A stretch of DNA of 64,000 bases from Candidatus Symbiopectobacterium endolongispinus (GCF_018777385.1 NZ_JAFJYB010000003.1:186001-250000); one strand, 5' to 3'. Numbered from the stretch's first letter, positions 51,214 to 61,127 are shown. Notes: generated by a model from the sequence alone, not told the origin. Made by a program: numbers and translations.

Positions 51214-52522
51214 TTAGAGCGGGAACACACCAAAGATGACGCAGGCGAATGTCATGACGACACTGGCTGCCCAGAGCACGGGAATAGAGAATTTCTGGTG
51301 GTCGGCCAAATCGACGCCTGCCAGGCTGCACAGCAGGAACGTGGCCGGAGTTAACGGGCTGACCGGGAAACCGGTGGTCATCTGACCCAGTACGGAAGCC
51401 TGTGCCACCTGAATGGCCGGAACACCCAACATTTCGCCGGTATGAGCGATAGCGGGCATGATGCCGAAGTAATAAGAATCAATGTCAAACACCAGGCTCA
51501 ATGGCATAGAGATGAGACCCACCACGAACGGAATGTGAGATGCCAGTGCAGGAGGAACGAAGCCGACAGCCGCTTCAGACATGGCTTTCAGCATACCCGC
51601 GCCCCCATGATGCCGGTGAAGGCACCTGCGGCGAACAGGATACTGGCCATCATCAGTGCTGCTTTGGCGTGCGCATTGATACGCGCTTTCTGCATTTCAA
51701 CGTTGGGATAGTTCACCATCAGCGCGACCATAAAGGCCACCGTCGGTGAGATTTTGGTGAAGACCATGGTGCCAATTACGCACACTACCAGCGCGATGTT
51801 AATCCAGAACATGTGTGGACGACGCAGCGCTTTTTCTTCGTCAGTCAGTTCCTTAACGTGTTCTTGTGCATTGAACGACGCAGAGCCGCCAGCCAGCTGG
51901 TTACTGCCCAACAGGCCAAGGCGTTTCTCCTCTTTCTTACCCCAGTAGTAGCCCATCAGCACCATGAAGACCAGGCCACAAATTTGCGCAGGGATTAATG
52001 GGATAAACAGGTCGTGGGTAGAAATGTTCAACGCCGCTGAGGCGCGGATCATCGGTCCGGTCCATGGCAGGAAGTTCACACCGGCGCTCAGGGCGGTAAT
52101 ACCGACCAGAATGCGTTTGTCCATGCCCAGCTTGTTAAACAGCGGTAGCATGGCAGGCACCGTGATCAGGAAGGTGACCGCTCCGTTGCCGTCCAGGTGT
52201 GCCAGCAGTGCCAATACCCCGGTACCGATAATGATCCTTACCGGGCTGGTTCCTACCATGCGTAAGATGCCGCGAATAATAGGATCAAACATACCTGCGT
52301 CGGTAACGACGCCGAAAAGCAGATGGCAAACACAAACATGGCTGCCATTGGTGCCAGTTTGGTGATCCCGTCCACGACGTATTTTGCTGTGTCAGTACTG
52401 CTTCCGGCCAATAATGCCCCAGCAATCGGAATGACAATCAATGCCACCATCGGTGACATTCGTTTGGTCATAATGAAAAATAATAGGGTGGCAATGGTGA
52501 GCACCCCGATTAACGCTAACAT
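51214..52522 (-). pseudogene. CitMHS-family carboxylate transporter, two frameshifts
   Basis: Inner-membrane symporter of the citrate-metal/proton family. The first frame starts at 52522 (MLALIGVLTIATLLFFIMTKRMSPMVALI). A base is missing near 52318-52323, after which another frame gives FGVVTDAGMFDPIIRG and the motif LDGNGAVTFLITVPAMLPLF. A second shift near 51598-51606 at a G5 run is followed by GMLKAMSEAAVGFVPP and the last helices to VFPL. The substrate is likely a di- or tricarboxylate. It is the first gene of the minus-strand cluster and divergent from the LysR gene. Confidence 0.87.
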
Positions 52523-52998
52523 ATAGCACTCCTCTACTTATTATTGTGCGCAGTTGACAATGTATGCTGGTTTAACGATTATGTTAAAAAATATCGTTTT
52601 TTTATAACAAACATGAAAATCAACGCCTAGCCCAGAACAGATATTGTTGGCTGCGCTATTTTTATCATTTGGAATTGGATCAGACTAACTCATAATGGCA
52701 ATGGATTCATTTGAAAACAGAATTGGTTTATTCTATTTGCAGATCAAATAAATAGGTGAAAATTACCCATATATGGGTAACTAATTGTTTTGAAATGATA
52801 TCGAAGAATAATTTGCGATAGGCGTAGGTGAGGTGTTGTGATTTTGCTTCAAAATGTAGCAATTGCATCTTTTATCTGAAGGTCAAATAAGATTAAATAA
52901 TTGTGGCAGTGATCATAAAAACAAAATAAGTCGCTTGATTGAAATAAAGTTTGTTAATTTTTTACCGATGTGTAAGGTATATTTCAGATAGAGGTGTT
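52523..52998. promoter_or_regulatory. AT-rich divergent control region between transporter and LysR gene
   Basis: The 476-bp stretch is strongly AT-rich and lacks an open frame. As the shared upstream region of a LysR gene and the operon it probably controls, it should hold both promoters and the LysR binding site, possibly including the partial dyad ACCCATATATGGGT at 52767-52780. Confidence 0.55.
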
Positions 52999-53838
52999 AT
53001 GAACTTATCCATTAAACAATTGAGGACATTTATTGCGCTCACGGAAACTGGAAACTTTACCCGAGCAGCGCAGAAAATAAACTTGTCGCAGCCTGCCTTT
53101 AGTGCGTTGATCGCGGCATTGGAAGATGAGGTGGGATATCGCCTTTTCGACCGTGATACGCGCAAGGTGCGGTTAAACGGAAATGGCATTCACTTTATCG
53201 ATATTGCTCGCCGACTCATTCAGTCACACGACGACGCCGTCGTGGAGATTAAATCTTACGCCACCGGATACAAAGGTAAAATTGTATTGGCGGTGTTGCC
53301 TTCAATGGCGGTTGAATGGTTGCCGCAGGTGCTGGCACAGCACCATCGTGCACATCCTGATATCAAGGTTGAGCTGTTGGATACGCAGTGGGATCGCTGC
53401 CTGAAAGCTATTCTGGACGGACGAGCGGATGTGGCATTAACCGCAGGTCAGCCTTCTCCGGGCACGTTCAGTTCCCGAATGTTGTTTGCCGATGAGTTTT
53501 TCCTGATTTGTCACCGCAATCACCCTCTGGCACAGCGCCAGAGCGTTGACGTTGCCGAAGTGGCGCCGCACAGCTTTAACTACGTGCTTGAAGTGCGCCA
53601 ACTGACCACCATGATGGGGCTAGTCGCAGCCAACTATGGGGTGAGCATTGTGACCGGTCTGACGCTGTTTCAGTTTCAGCACAAGGATATCGCGATTGTG
53701 CCGTTTCGCGTTCTGTCGCTACCGCGCGGCATCTATCTGGTGACCGACAAAGAGCGGCAGTTGTCACAGTGCGCCAAAGAGTTCTATGAATTTCTGCTGG
53801 AAAAAGCGGAGAGTTTCACCCCTCGCTCAGCACCCTGA
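52999..53838 (+). CDS. LysR family transcriptional regulator
   Basis: ATG 52999, after AGAGGTG, begins MNLSIKQLRTFIALTETGNFTRAAQ with a winged helix-turn-helix (residues about 3-62: RAAQKINLSQPAFSALI, LEDEVGYRLFDRDTRKV). A periplasmic-binding-like effector domain follows from about residue 90. The 279-residue product is somewhat shorter than usual (about 295-305), and a short internal deletion near LEVRQLTTMMG is possible. It is divergent from the transporter-DUF1446-DUF4387-atoDAB cluster and is its likely regulator. The frame is open. Confidence 0.87.
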   Translation: MNLSIKQLRTFIALTETGNFTRAAQKINLSQPAFSALIAALEDEVGYRLFDRDTRKVRLNGNGIHFIDIARRLIQSHDDAVVEIKSYATGYKGKIVLAVLPSMAVEWLPQVLAQHHRAHPDIKVELLDTQWDRCLKAILDGRADVALTAGQPSPGTFSSRMLFADEFFLICHRNHPLAQRQSVDVAEVAPHSFNYVLEVRQLTTMMGLVAANYGVSIVTGLTLFQFQHKDIAIVPFRVLSLPRGIYLVTDKERQLSQCAKEFYEFLLEKAESFTPRSAP

Positions 53839-53887
53839 CTAGTTGTTCAAAAATGGTCCGAAGGCAACTGGCTGGAAGAGAAACGCA

Positions 53888-54076
53888 TCATGGTTTTTTC
53901 TCCGGCCAGTCATCTTCTTTATCCCACTCGGCGTTGTTGTCTCTATGCGGAGGCAGCTCCGGTTTATTCTTGAGAAAGCGTTTATGGTCGAGGCGGCTCA
54001 GTTCTTTCATGCCGTTAATCACCATACCAACCAGAATAATCAGAATCACCCACCAGTAATCAGACAGCCAGGACAT
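53888..54076 (-). CDS. ypfN: Small membrane protein YpfN (UPF0370)
   Basis: Single-helix inner-membrane protein of unknown function. ATG 54076 is preceded by AGGATTGAAC and gives 62 residues: a membrane segment ([16 protein letters not shown]) and a charged tail rich in Asp and Trp ([15 protein letters not shown]), as in E. coli. It is close to the M15 peptidase and dapE. It is intact. Confidence 0.9.
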   Translation of the reverse strand: MSWLSDYWWVILIILVGMVINGMKELSRLDHKRFLKNKPELPPHRDNNAEWDKEDDWPEKKP

Positions 54077-54078
54077 GT

Positions 54079-54651
54079 TCAATCCTCATCGATATTCATG
54101 ATAAAGCGGGAAAAAATATCAGGCAGATGCAGGCGTAGCCAGGTATCTCCCGCGATATCTTCATGTTGCCAGGCTTCCCAAATAACCTCTGGTGTCAACT
54201 GTTTCGCTGCCGGTCTGGACAAGGGCTGGTAGCTGATGTGCCAGGGTTCCACAGCAACGCCGTCGCGATCGTGGGCAAAAGGTCGGTAAAAATCGAACTG
54301 TGCCATATGCGCAGTAAGCCAGTCGTTCAGTTCAGCGAAATAGCCGCCCGCCTCTATTCCAATGGCTCCAGTTGCAGACGAGCCCCTTGAGGCAGGCGTG
54401 ACGGATCGTAGATATCAGCTCGGTGCCCCAGTGATGGCGGCTGGCGCCCGGGAGGGCAGACCAGCGCAATATCGCGGCACAGCGTTCCGCCACGGAAAGC
54501 GTTGCTGCCACCAGCGGCTGGCTGTTTTTATCCAGCAACGGGCGCTTGCCGTTGAATTTTTGATTCCAGATGTGGTGCTGGCGGGCTGTAACTGAAAACC
54601 ATCACGCGCAGCCGCCTGCTGTAAACCCGTGAGCATGGCGTGCGTCATCAT
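54079..54651 (-). pseudogene. M15 family D-Ala-D-Ala carboxypeptidase-like protein, degraded
   Basis: VanY/M15B-type zinc peptidase remnant. ATG 54651 overlaps the dapE stop (ATGA). Only a short N-terminus is left (MLTGLQQAAARDGFQLQPAS), and a stretch before WNQKFNGKRPLLDKNSQP is missing. Then GASRHHWGTEL carries the first zinc His. A base is lost before DIYDPSRLPQGARL and another near LEPLEY/EAGGYFAELN. The final frame, MAQFDFYRPFAHDRDGV, contains the VEPWHISY motif with the last zinc His. Four lesions are seen, so it is old and certainly dead. The gene is small for the family. Confidence 0.8.
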
Positions 54652-55775
54652 GCGATGAGCTGCTCCATAATGCGTTGATAAATACGGCTTAGTAATTGCA
54701 GATCCGCAGCGGTGACGCATTCGTCCACTTTATGAATGGTGGCGTTTACCGGGCCAAGTTCTACCACCTGTGCGCCCATCTGCGCGATAAATCGCCCATC
54801 CGACGTACCGCCATTGGTCAGCAACTCTGGAGTTATTTCGCTGTAATGCTCAACGGCGGTCACTACGACATCGACCAGATCTCCTGGAGGTGTTAAGAAT
54901 GGTTGGCCGGAGAGATTCCAGTTCAGCGTGTAGTTAAGCTGATGGCGATCCAGCAGAGCGGCGACGCGCGCTTTAATCACGTCGTCCGTCAACTCGGTGC
55001 TGAAGCGGAAATTAAACTGCACAAACAGCTCGCCGGGTATCTCGTTATTGCTGCCAGTGCCCGCATTGATATTGGCAATTTGCATGCTGGTGGGAGGAAA
55101 AAAAGCATTACCCTGATCCCATTCGGTGTCCACCAATTTATTCAGGGCTTCCATGGCGCGATGTACCGGGTTGTCGGCCAGATGCGGATAGGCCACGTGG
55201 CCTTGTACCCCGTGTACCGTCAGATTGGCGGTAATAGAGCCACGACGCCCGTTTTTCACCACGTCGCCCAGTTTGGTGGTGCTGGAGGGTTCGCCCACCA
55301 GGCAGTAATCCACGCGTTCATTACGTGCCATTAACGCCTCAACCACTTTCACCGTGCCGTTCACCGCACTGGCTTCTTCATCTGAGGTGATCAAAAACGC
55401 CAGGCGGCCCTGATGATGGGGATTAGCTTGTACAAACCGCTCAGCGGCCACCACCATGGCTGCAATTGACCCTTTCATGTCTGCTGCGCCGCGCCCATAC
55501 AAAAAGCCATCGCGCAGGGTAGGTTTAAACGGTGGGTGCTGCCAGCGGCTGGCATCACCGCTCGGAACCACATCGGTATGCCCGGCAAACGCCAGCGTTT
55601 TGCCTTCACCGCGCCATGCCCAGACATTCTCGGTATCGCCGAAATCCATTTTTTCAATGGTAAAGCCCACCGCTTTCAGACGTTCAATCAGCAGTGCCTG
55701 ACACCCTTCATCGCGCGGGCTGAGCGACGGGCGTTTAATCAATTGTTGTGCAAGTTCTAAAACGGGGCAGGACAT
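54648..55775 (-). CDS. dapE: Succinyl-diaminopimelate desuccinylase DapE
   Basis: Di-zinc M20 peptidase acting late in lysine/diaminopimelate synthesis. The 375 residues equal the E. coli length. Metal and catalytic motifs are intact: [11 protein letters not shown] (about 66), [10 protein letters not shown] (about 100), TSDEEASA (Glu about 134), LVGEPSS (about 163) and [12 protein letters not shown] (His about 349). It overlaps the M15 remnant by 4 bases and follows yffB after one base. It is essential and undamaged. Confidence 0.97.
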   Translation of the reverse strand: MSCPVLELAQQLIKRPSLSPRDEGCQALLIERLKAVGFTIEKMDFGDTENVWAWRGEGKTLAFAGHTDVVPSGDASRWQHPPFKPTLRDGFLYGRGAADMKGSIAAMVVAAERFVQANPHHQGRLAFLITSDEEASAVNGTVKVVEALMARNERVDYCLVGEPSSTTKLGDVVKNGRRGSITANLTVHGVQGHVAYPHLADNPVHRAMEALNKLVDTEWDQGNAFFPPTSMQIANINAGTGSNNEIPGELFVQFNFRFSTELTDDVIKARVAALLDRHQLNYTLNWNLSGQPFLTPPGDLVDVVVTAVEHYSEITPELLTNGGTSDGRFIAQMGAQVVELGPVNATIHKVDECVTAADLQLLSRIYQRIMEQLIA

Positions 55776-55776
55776 C

Positions 55777-56139
55777 TCACTCTTTCTCCGCGGTAAAGGC
55801 GTGGTAACTTTCGGCGTTAAAGCCTAATAGGGCGCTCTCTCCGCTCACCAGCAGCGGGCGTTTGATCAAGGCTGGATGGGCAAACAGCAGCGCAATGGCG
55901 CTTTCGGAATCGATGACGGCGGCGCGCTCTGCGTCACTTAATTGTCGCCAGGTGGTCCCGCGCGTATTGAGCAACGGCTGCCAATCACCAACAAGGCGGA
56001 TAAAGGCGGTTAGCTGCGTATGATCCAACCCATCGACACGGTAATCATTAAACTGATAGGCAATCTGATGCGCTTCCAGCCAGCGTCGTGCTTTTTTGAT
56101 GGTATCGCAGTTTTTAATACCGTACATCATCAGCGTCAT
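55777..56139 (-). CDS. yffB: ArsC/Spx-family protein YffB
   Basis: Thioredoxin-fold protein of the ArsC family of unknown function. The 120 residues ([21 protein letters not shown]) carry a single Cys in [10 protein letters not shown] and the family's DYRVDGLD and [12 protein letters not shown] segments. It ends one base before the dapE start, as in E. coli. The related yfgD in this window is frameshifted, but this copy is intact. Confidence 0.92.
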   Translation of the reverse strand: MTLMMYGIKNCDTIKKARRWLEAHQIAYQFNDYRVDGLDHTQLTAFIRLVGDWQPLLNTRGTTWRQLSDAERAAVIDSESAIALLFAHPALIKRPLLVSGESALLGFNAESYHAFTAEKE

Positions 56140-56335
56140 GGTGATAACAGTCCTTTCTCATCGGGAGGCCATTAAGGCGGCAGGTGGATGTGCAGCATGC
56201 CGAAAAATGGCGAGGAGATCCACCTATGCAATCTGCTCAGAATGGGATCTTGTTCGCTTTTTATTCGACAGGAAAACGTTTCGCTGGTTAAAAAGTGGGC
56301 GTATACTGGCCGCAGTTAATTACCAGGGGGACATG

Positions 56336-56398
56336 ATGATAGAAGTAGAAGTGCGTCACTGGGAAGACTTCATTGAAGAAATGCTACGTAAAAAATAA
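56336..56398 (+). CDS. ypfM: Microprotein YpfM
   Basis: A 20-residue protein (MIEVEVRHWEDFIEEMLRKK), close to the 19-residue YpfM of E. coli and placed, as there, opposite the yffB-dapE unit. A strong AGGGGGAC ribosome site precedes tandem ATG codons at 56333 and 56336. Function is unknown. Confidence 0.85.
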   Translation: MIEVEVRHWEDFIEEMLRKK

Positions 56399-56469
56399 TT
56401 ATCGGTTACCTAGTTTTTTCCATTGATAGATTTGAGTACAGAACCAGGAACAACATTCCATCCAATGCA

Positions 56470-56500
56470 AAGGCAGTCAGAACGCTCTGACTGCCTTTTT
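56470..56500 (+). terminator. Strong terminator after ypfM
   Basis: Stem AAGGCAGTCAGA / TCTGACTGCCTT with loop ACGC and five T. Confidence 0.9.
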
Positions 56501-56587
56501 CATGGGTAAAATGAGGAAATCTTGAGTGTTTTACTCAGGAAATTGTGATTTAAAACAATAACTACATAATTTATGAATACATATCAA

Positions 56588-57260
56588 TTATTTATTTTCT
56601 AATGCGTAATCTGCTGCAGCAATGGCGTGCAGATAGCTGGTATCAAAAAGAGGAATTTTTGTATCAGATTGATGGATTAAAAGGGGAATTTCGGTGCAGC
56701 CGAGAATCACTCCTTCAGCACCTTGCAGGGCAAGCCTATCGATAATGATGTTAAATGCTTCTCGCGAACGGTCGAGCAATACGCCGCGGCATAACTCGTC
56801 GTAAATGACACGATTGATCTCGTCTCGCTGATCGGGTTGCGGAATAATGACATCAATGCCGTGGCGCTCTCGTAAGCGACCACGGTAGAAATCCTGCTCC
56901 ATGGTATAGCGAGTACCCAATAAGCCGACGCGCGTCATGCCAACCTGTTTCAGACTGTCGGCAGTGGCATCGGCGATATGCAATACCGGTAATTGACTGG
57001 CGCTTCCTACCTGGTCGGCCACCTTGTGCATGGTGTTGGTGCAGATGACGATCGCTTCTGCGCCTGCCTGACGTAGCCCGAGGGCGATTTCAGAAAGCCG
57101 CTGTGCCGCCTGCTCCCATGCGCCTTGTGCCTGGAGTTGCTCGATATCATGAAAATCTACGCTGTGCAGCCAGATGCTGTTGAACGCGTTCGTTAATGAG
57201 GCGGTAGTAGGGCACGGTGGATTCCCAACTCATGCCACCGATCAATCCAAGGGTTTTCAT
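56588..57260 (-). pseudogene. Aspartate/glutamate racemase family protein, frameshifted
   Basis: Cofactor-independent two-Cys racemase (YgeA/RacX type). ATG 57260 starts MKTLGLIGGMSWESTVPYYRLI. After NERVQQ the frame is lost near 57175-57185 and about ten codons are missing. Another frame continues LHSVDFHDIEQLQAQG and carries the first catalytic Cys in ICTNTMHK and the second in LGCTEIPLL. It ends at ENK (56588). Amino acid specificity cannot be inferred. It stands alone upstream of cspE. Confidence 0.88.
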
Positions 57261-57480
57261 TGTTCGTTTATCCTGTGGGTAATTTACGGTTGCCCGACAC
57301 AGTGTGTAGGGAGAAAACGGTAACAAAGGTGTCTCATTTCAAACTATTGGTAAATCGGAGCGAATATTTAGCGATTTTCATCACTTTTTATCCAAGTTCA
57401 ACTGGACAAATGCGTTATTAATTGCTGTACTATATCAGACACACATTTTGTGTCTTTCATTCATGTTAAAGGTAAGTTTG

Positions 57481-57690
57481 ATGTCTAAGATTAAAGGTAG
57501 CGTTAAGTGGTTCAATGAGTCCAAAGGTTTTGGTTTCATCACTCCGGAAGACGGCAGCAAAGATGTATTCGTACACTTCTCTGCAATCATGAGCAATGGC
57601 TTCAAAACTCTGGCTGAAGGTCAGCGTGTAGAGTTTGAAATCACTGACGGTGCTAAAGGCCTATCTGCGGCTAACGTTATCGCTATTTAA
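57481..57690 (+). CDS. cspE: Cold-shock family RNA chaperone CspE
   Basis: OB-fold RNA chaperone. ATG 57481 is preceded by AAAGGTAAGTTTG, and the product has 69 residues ([20 protein letters not shown]). Both RNA-binding motifs are present: KGFGFI and DVFVHF. Leu replaces the very common Pro in KGLSAANV (codon CTA, one transition from CCA). The long upstream AT-rich leader and the terminator behind are typical. In E. coli it is next to crcB in the same order. Confidence 0.96.
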   Translation: MSKIKGSVKWFNESKGFGFITPEDGSKDVFVHFSAIMSNGFKTLAEGQRVEFEITDGAKGLSAANVIAI

Positions 57691-57706
57691 TAATACCGAT
57701 TTCTTG

Positions 57707-57733
57707 AAAACCCGCCTTATGGCGGGTTTTTTT
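57707..57733 (+). terminator. Terminator after cspE
   Basis: Stem AAAACCCGCC / GGCGGGTTTT with loop TTAT and a run of T. Confidence 0.9.
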
Positions 57734-57742
57734 ATTCCGTTG

Positions 57743-58127
57743 TCAGGATACCAGCCAGTTGACCAGTGCGAATGCCAGCGCAGTCATGAGCAGTGAGCCT
57801 ACCAGATTACACAGAATGTTGATGGCAGCCGCTGAGAGCTGGCCCTGGTTGATAAACAGAAACGTCTCCGCCGAATAAGGTGGGAAATGTGGTTAATCCG
57901 CCACACAGCCCGGTCGTTATCAGCAGTTTCCAATGCGGCGGTAACTCCGCATGACGGGCAAAATAGGCGAGGGCACCACCGATGACAAAAGCCCCGATCA
58001 GGTTTGCCATCAGCGTACCCACAGGCAGTACTGACACCGCTGTGGTGTTATAGCGCATTCCCAATGCCCACCGGGCAACGCTTCCCGCTCCGCCGCCGAT
58101 GAACACGGCAAGAAACATCATCCACAT
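57743..58127 (-). pseudogene. crcB: Fluoride channel CrcB, frameshifted
   Basis: Fluc-type fluoride channel of four membrane helices. The first frame (58127 onward: MWMMFLAVFIGGGAGSVARWALG, LITTGLCGGLTTF) is clearly CrcB. One extra base near 57874-57877 then shifts it. Another frame continues SAETFLFINQGQLSAA and NLVGSLLMTALAFALVNWL to TGA 57743, matching the last two helices of E. coli CrcB. The transmembrane GGLTTF signature is retained. A fluoride riboswitch lies upstream. Confidence 0.93.
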
Positions 58128-58167
58128 AATGACCTCGTGTTGTGTATTATTTTACGTTGAAAGTGAT

Positions 58168-58201
58168 TCAGAGCGGGCAGATCCCTACGCGCCTGCTCTG
58201 A
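58168..58201 (-). terminator. Expression-platform hairpin of the crcB leader
   Basis: TCAGAGC and GCTCTGA form a stem, extended by GGC/GCC with a bulge, between the riboswitch and crcB. It could serve as the switch's terminator or sequestering hairpin. Confidence 0.55.
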
Positions 58202-58208
58202 GGCATAC

Positions 58209-58255
58209 GTAGGCATCATCAGCCCAAAGGGCGGTTAGGGAGGAATGCCATCTCC
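58209..58255 (-). promoter_or_regulatory. Fluoride riboswitch (crcB motif)
   Basis: On the minus strand, GGAGATGGCATTCCTCC forms the first stem with the GATGGCATTC loop, followed by TAACCGCC, then GGGC and GATGATGCCTAC. This is the conserved order of the fluoride aptamer: GGxGAUGGxxUUCxCC, AACCGCC, GGCUGAUGAxxCCUAC. It lies about 80 bases upstream of crcB, its usual target. Confidence 0.88.
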
Positions 58256-58436
58256 ATGTGACAAAAACAGTGTAGCGGCGATAGGTATCTGGATTCAAGC
58301 ACTGGCAATAGGCATATCAGCGGTAGGGTCTAATTTTGTTACAAATGAATTTTGTGTTCGCGCTGTCGAAGGCATAAATAAGAAATATCGTTTTTATTCG
58401 CTGGTATTCCAGTATTCGTAATCAGGTAGGTGTGTG

Positions 58437-58724
58437 ATGGAAGGTATTAGCATTGCCAAACTGTTGGCGATTGCCGCGCTGATCGTATTGCTGTTCGGCA
58501 CCAATAAACTGCGCTCGCTGGGCGGCGACTTGGGGGCAGCAATCAAAGGGTTCAAGAAAGCGATTAATGACGATCAGTCAGTGAAAACGACCACTGCAGG
58601 AGATGATGAGCGCCTGCCGGTGAAATTCGTCATAACAAGGACTAATCGCCTTAATGAAAAAGGGCGGCCTGTTGGCCTCCCTTTTGCGATAAGTACGTCA
58701 GCAACAGAGTCAATGTGTAACTAA
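58437..58724 (+). CDS. tatE: Tat translocase subunit TatE, 3' end likely frameshifted
   Basis: TatA-like protein-export subunit. ATG 58437 gives [21 protein letters not shown]: one membrane helix, then the amphipathic helix ([17 protein letters not shown]). E. coli TatE has 67 residues, but this frame runs to 95 because it reads through a terminator hairpin. Another frame ends EIRHNKD with TAA at 58643-58645, resembling the normal C-terminus, so an indel near 58615-58622 is likely. The functional N-terminal half is untouched, so activity may be kept. Confidence 0.88.
   Translation: MEGISIAKLLAIAALIVLLFGTNKLRSLGGDLGAAIKGFKKAINDDQSVKTTTAGDDERLPVKFVITRTNRLNEKGRPVGLPFAISTSATESMCN
58657..58685 (+). 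terminator. Terminator after tatE
   Basis: Stem AAAGGG-GGCC / GGCC-CCCTTTT with one mismatch and loop TGTT. It lies inside the read-through tatE frame, supporting a normal stop at 58645. Confidence 0.8.
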
Positions 58725-58745
58725 ATATTGTTACACCCAACGTGC

Positions 58746-59711
58746 TTACTTAACCTCAATGCCTTTCGCTTGCAGATCGGCGTGATACGACGAACGCACG
58801 AACGGGTCGCAGGCTGCGTGGGTAAAGCCCATCGCCATCGCCTCGGCTTTCATTTCATCGAACTCTTCCGGACTCACATAGCGTTTCACTGGCAGGTGAT
58901 GACGGCTGGGCTGTAAGTATTGCCCTAATGTCAACATGGTGACACCGTGGCGGCGCAGGTCACGCATTACTTCAACGATCTCTGCATTGGTTTCCCCCAG
59001 CCCAACCATCAGGCCGGATTTAGTCGGAATTTCAGGGTGAGAGACTTTAAAGTTCTCAAGTAGCTTCAATGACCACTCGTAGTTGGCACCAGGGCGTACC
59101 TGACGGTAGAGGCGCGGTACGTTTTCCAGATTGTGGTTGAACACATCCGGCGGCGTCACGTTCAGGATATCCAGCGCCTTATCCATACGACCGCGGAAAT
59201 CGGGCACCAGCGTCTCGATGCGAATATGTGGGTTTTTACGGCGGATAGCGGCGATGCAGTCTGCGAAGTGCTGTGCGCCGCCGTCACGCAAGTCATCCCG
59301 GTCTACGGAGGTGATCACCACGTAGCGTAACCCCATGTCATGGATGGTCTGTGCCAGTTTCTCTGGCTCATTGGCATCTGGCGTTACCGGGCGGCCGTGT
59401 GCCACGTCGCAGAACGGGCAGCGGCGGGTACAAATGGCACCCAGAATCATGAAGGTGGCTGTACCGTGGTTGAAACATTCGGCCAGATTCGGGCAGGAAG
59501 CTTCTTCACAGACAGAATGCAGGCCGTTTTTGCGCATGGCCGCCTTGATGCCTTGAATACGGCTGGAATCGGCAGGTAACTTGATTTTCATCCATTCAGG
59601 TTTACGCAGTAGCTCCTGCCGCTCAGTGACGACGGTGCGTACCGGGATGAGTGCCATTTTGTCTGCATCGCGGTATTTAACGCCGCGTTCCATCTGAATC
59701 GGTTTACTCAT
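58746..59711 (-). CDS. lipA: Lipoyl synthase LipA
   Basis: Radical-SAM enzyme that inserts two sulfurs into octanoyl chains on lipoyl domains. ATG 59711 gives 321 residues, the E. coli length. The auxiliary cluster motif is [13 protein letters not shown], and the SAM cluster motif is [13 protein letters not shown]. The C-terminal RSSYHA Ser that ligates the auxiliary cluster is present. Asp replaces the conserved Gly in [13 protein letters not shown], one G-to-A change. The frame is otherwise intact, as expected for a gene essential under aerobic conditions. Confidence 0.96.
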   Translation of the reverse strand: MSKPIQMERGVKYRDADKMALIPVRTVVTERQELLRKPEWMKIKLPADSSRIQGIKAAMRKNGLHSVCEEASCPNLAECFNHGTATFMILGAICTRRCPFCDVAHGRPVTPDANEPEKLAQTIHDMGLRYVVITSVDRDDLRDGGAQHFADCIAAIRRKNPHIRIETLVPDFRGRMDKALDILNVTPPDVFNHNLENVPRLYRQVRPGANYEWSLKLLENFKVSHPEIPTKSGLMVGLGETNAEIVEVMRDLRRHGVTMLTLGQYLQPSRHHLPVKRYVSPEEFDEMKAEAMAMGFTHAACDPFVRSSYHADLQAKGIEVK

Positions 59712-59924
59712 GATAGCCAGGTTCCAGTTCTGAATCACATGTTGAATCATGATTTAAGTTCTATGATTCAATGGATTATGTTTCTAATTAAACTTTTTTA
59801 AAAAACTATAAAAAATTATACCATCTTTGCTGCCTGACATTCAGCCTTTACGTCGCACAAATGCATAAATAATGTAAACGGAATGTGATTTGGCACCGAT
59901 AAGCATAAACCCAACTGTACCATT

Positions 59925-60614
59925 TCACGCCGATATACTGCGCGGTACGGGCGCGCCATGAGAGGCCCAATCCCATACCAGTGGCGCTTGTTGCGTGTAG
60001 CCAAGCCGTTGCATAAAGGTCGCGACCAATAGCTGGGCGACATCTGCCACTTCCACGCCGGGTACGTGCTGGCTGACCTGCGTCATTACCATGCCCGCAT
60101 AGCCGCACGGGTTAATACGCAGGAACGGCGTCAGGTCCATATTGATGTTGAGTGCCAGCCCATGTAAAGAGCAGCCTTTACGAATGCGTAGTCCGAGTGA
60201 ACAGATTTTAGATTCCTGCACATACACACCCGGCGCATCAGCGCGGGCATGAGCGGTGATACCGAACTGTGCCAGTGTATAGACCACGGTATTTTCAATG
60301 GCGGTGACCAGTTCCCGCACGCCCACTTTTCGGCGTTTTAAATCCACCAGCACATACATCACTTGCTGGCCCGGTCCGTGATAGGTCACCTGGCCGCCGC
60401 GATCGCTTTGAATCACTGGAATATCGCCGGTAGTGGGCAGATGCTCTGCCTTGCCAGCTTGACCTTGGGTAAAAACGGGAAGGTGCTGCACCAACCAGAG
60501 CTCATCCGCGCTTTGCGTGTCACGCAAATCGGTAAGCTGGTGCATCGCCAATGAAACAGGCTCATAGGGTTGTACGCCAAGCTGACGTACGATGATCTTA
60601 TCCTGTAGCAACAT
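59925..60614 (-). CDS. lipB: Octanoyl-ACP:protein octanoyltransferase LipB
   Basis: Transfers octanoyl groups from ACP to lipoyl domains for LipA. ATG 60614 gives 229 residues ([19 protein letters not shown]). The family motif [16 protein letters not shown], the catalytic Lys in [13 protein letters not shown] and the nucleophile Cys in [10 protein letters not shown] are intact. The C-terminal 40 residues diverge from E. coli, which is usual for this region. It lies between ybeD and lipA, and the ybeF gene of E. coli is absent. Confidence 0.95.
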   Translation of the reverse strand: MLLQDKIIVRQLGVQPYEPVSLAMHQLTDLRDTQSADELWLVQHLPVFTQGQAGKAEHLPTTGDIPVIQSDRGGQVTYHGPGQQVMYVLVDLKRRKVGVRELVTAIENTVVYTLAQFGITAHARADAPGVYVQESKICSLGLRIRKGCSLHGLALNINMDLTPFLRINPCGYAGMVMTQVSQHVPGVEVADVAQLLVATFMQRLGYTQQAPLVWDWASHGAPVPRSISA

Positions 60615-60728
60615 CGTGATCTTCAGGTTAAGGAAAACAATGGAGCCGATTATAGTAGCGGGACGCGCCAGCGAACAGCGCTGAAACACATTTTCCCGCG
60701 ATTATCCGGTCGGGCAGGCGTCATGCCC

Positions 60729-60992
60729 TTACAGTACAACGCGTACGATATCGATAGCGCCCAGCTCTTCATAGAGCGTTTCGACTTGCTCAATGTGCGT
60801 GGCGGTAATGGTAATGGAAACCGAATGGTAATTGCCTTTGCTACTAGGTTTGACCTGCGGGCTATAGTCGCCCGGCGCATGACGTTGCACCACTTCGACA
60901 ACGCGGTCTACCAATTCTGGCTGCGCGTGTCCCATCACCCGGTAGGTGAATGAGCAGGGAAATTCGAGCAGTTCATTGAGTTTGGTTTTCAT
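60729..60992 (-). CDS. ybeD: DUF493 protein YbeD
   Basis: Small ACT-like-fold protein of unknown function, found next to lipB in many enterobacteria. ATG 60992 gives 87 residues ([21 protein letters not shown]), as in E. coli. The family stretch [15 protein letters not shown] is intact. The gene lies between dacA and lipB. Confidence 0.95.
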   Translation of the reverse strand: MKTKLNELLEFPCSFTYRVMGHAQPELVDRVVEVVQRHAPGDYSPQVKPSSKGNYHSVSITITATHIEQVETLYEELGAIDIVRVVL

Positions 60993-61127
60993 GTGTTCTC
61001 CAGATGGATCTGTGCCCATGCTGATCGTCGCTGTTCAATAGCGTTTGGTTCAACATAAAGTATAACTCCCGCCGCAGCGGGAGTTATCATCTCTGAATAT
61101 GGGGCCAAAAACGGTTAACCCAAGGGC

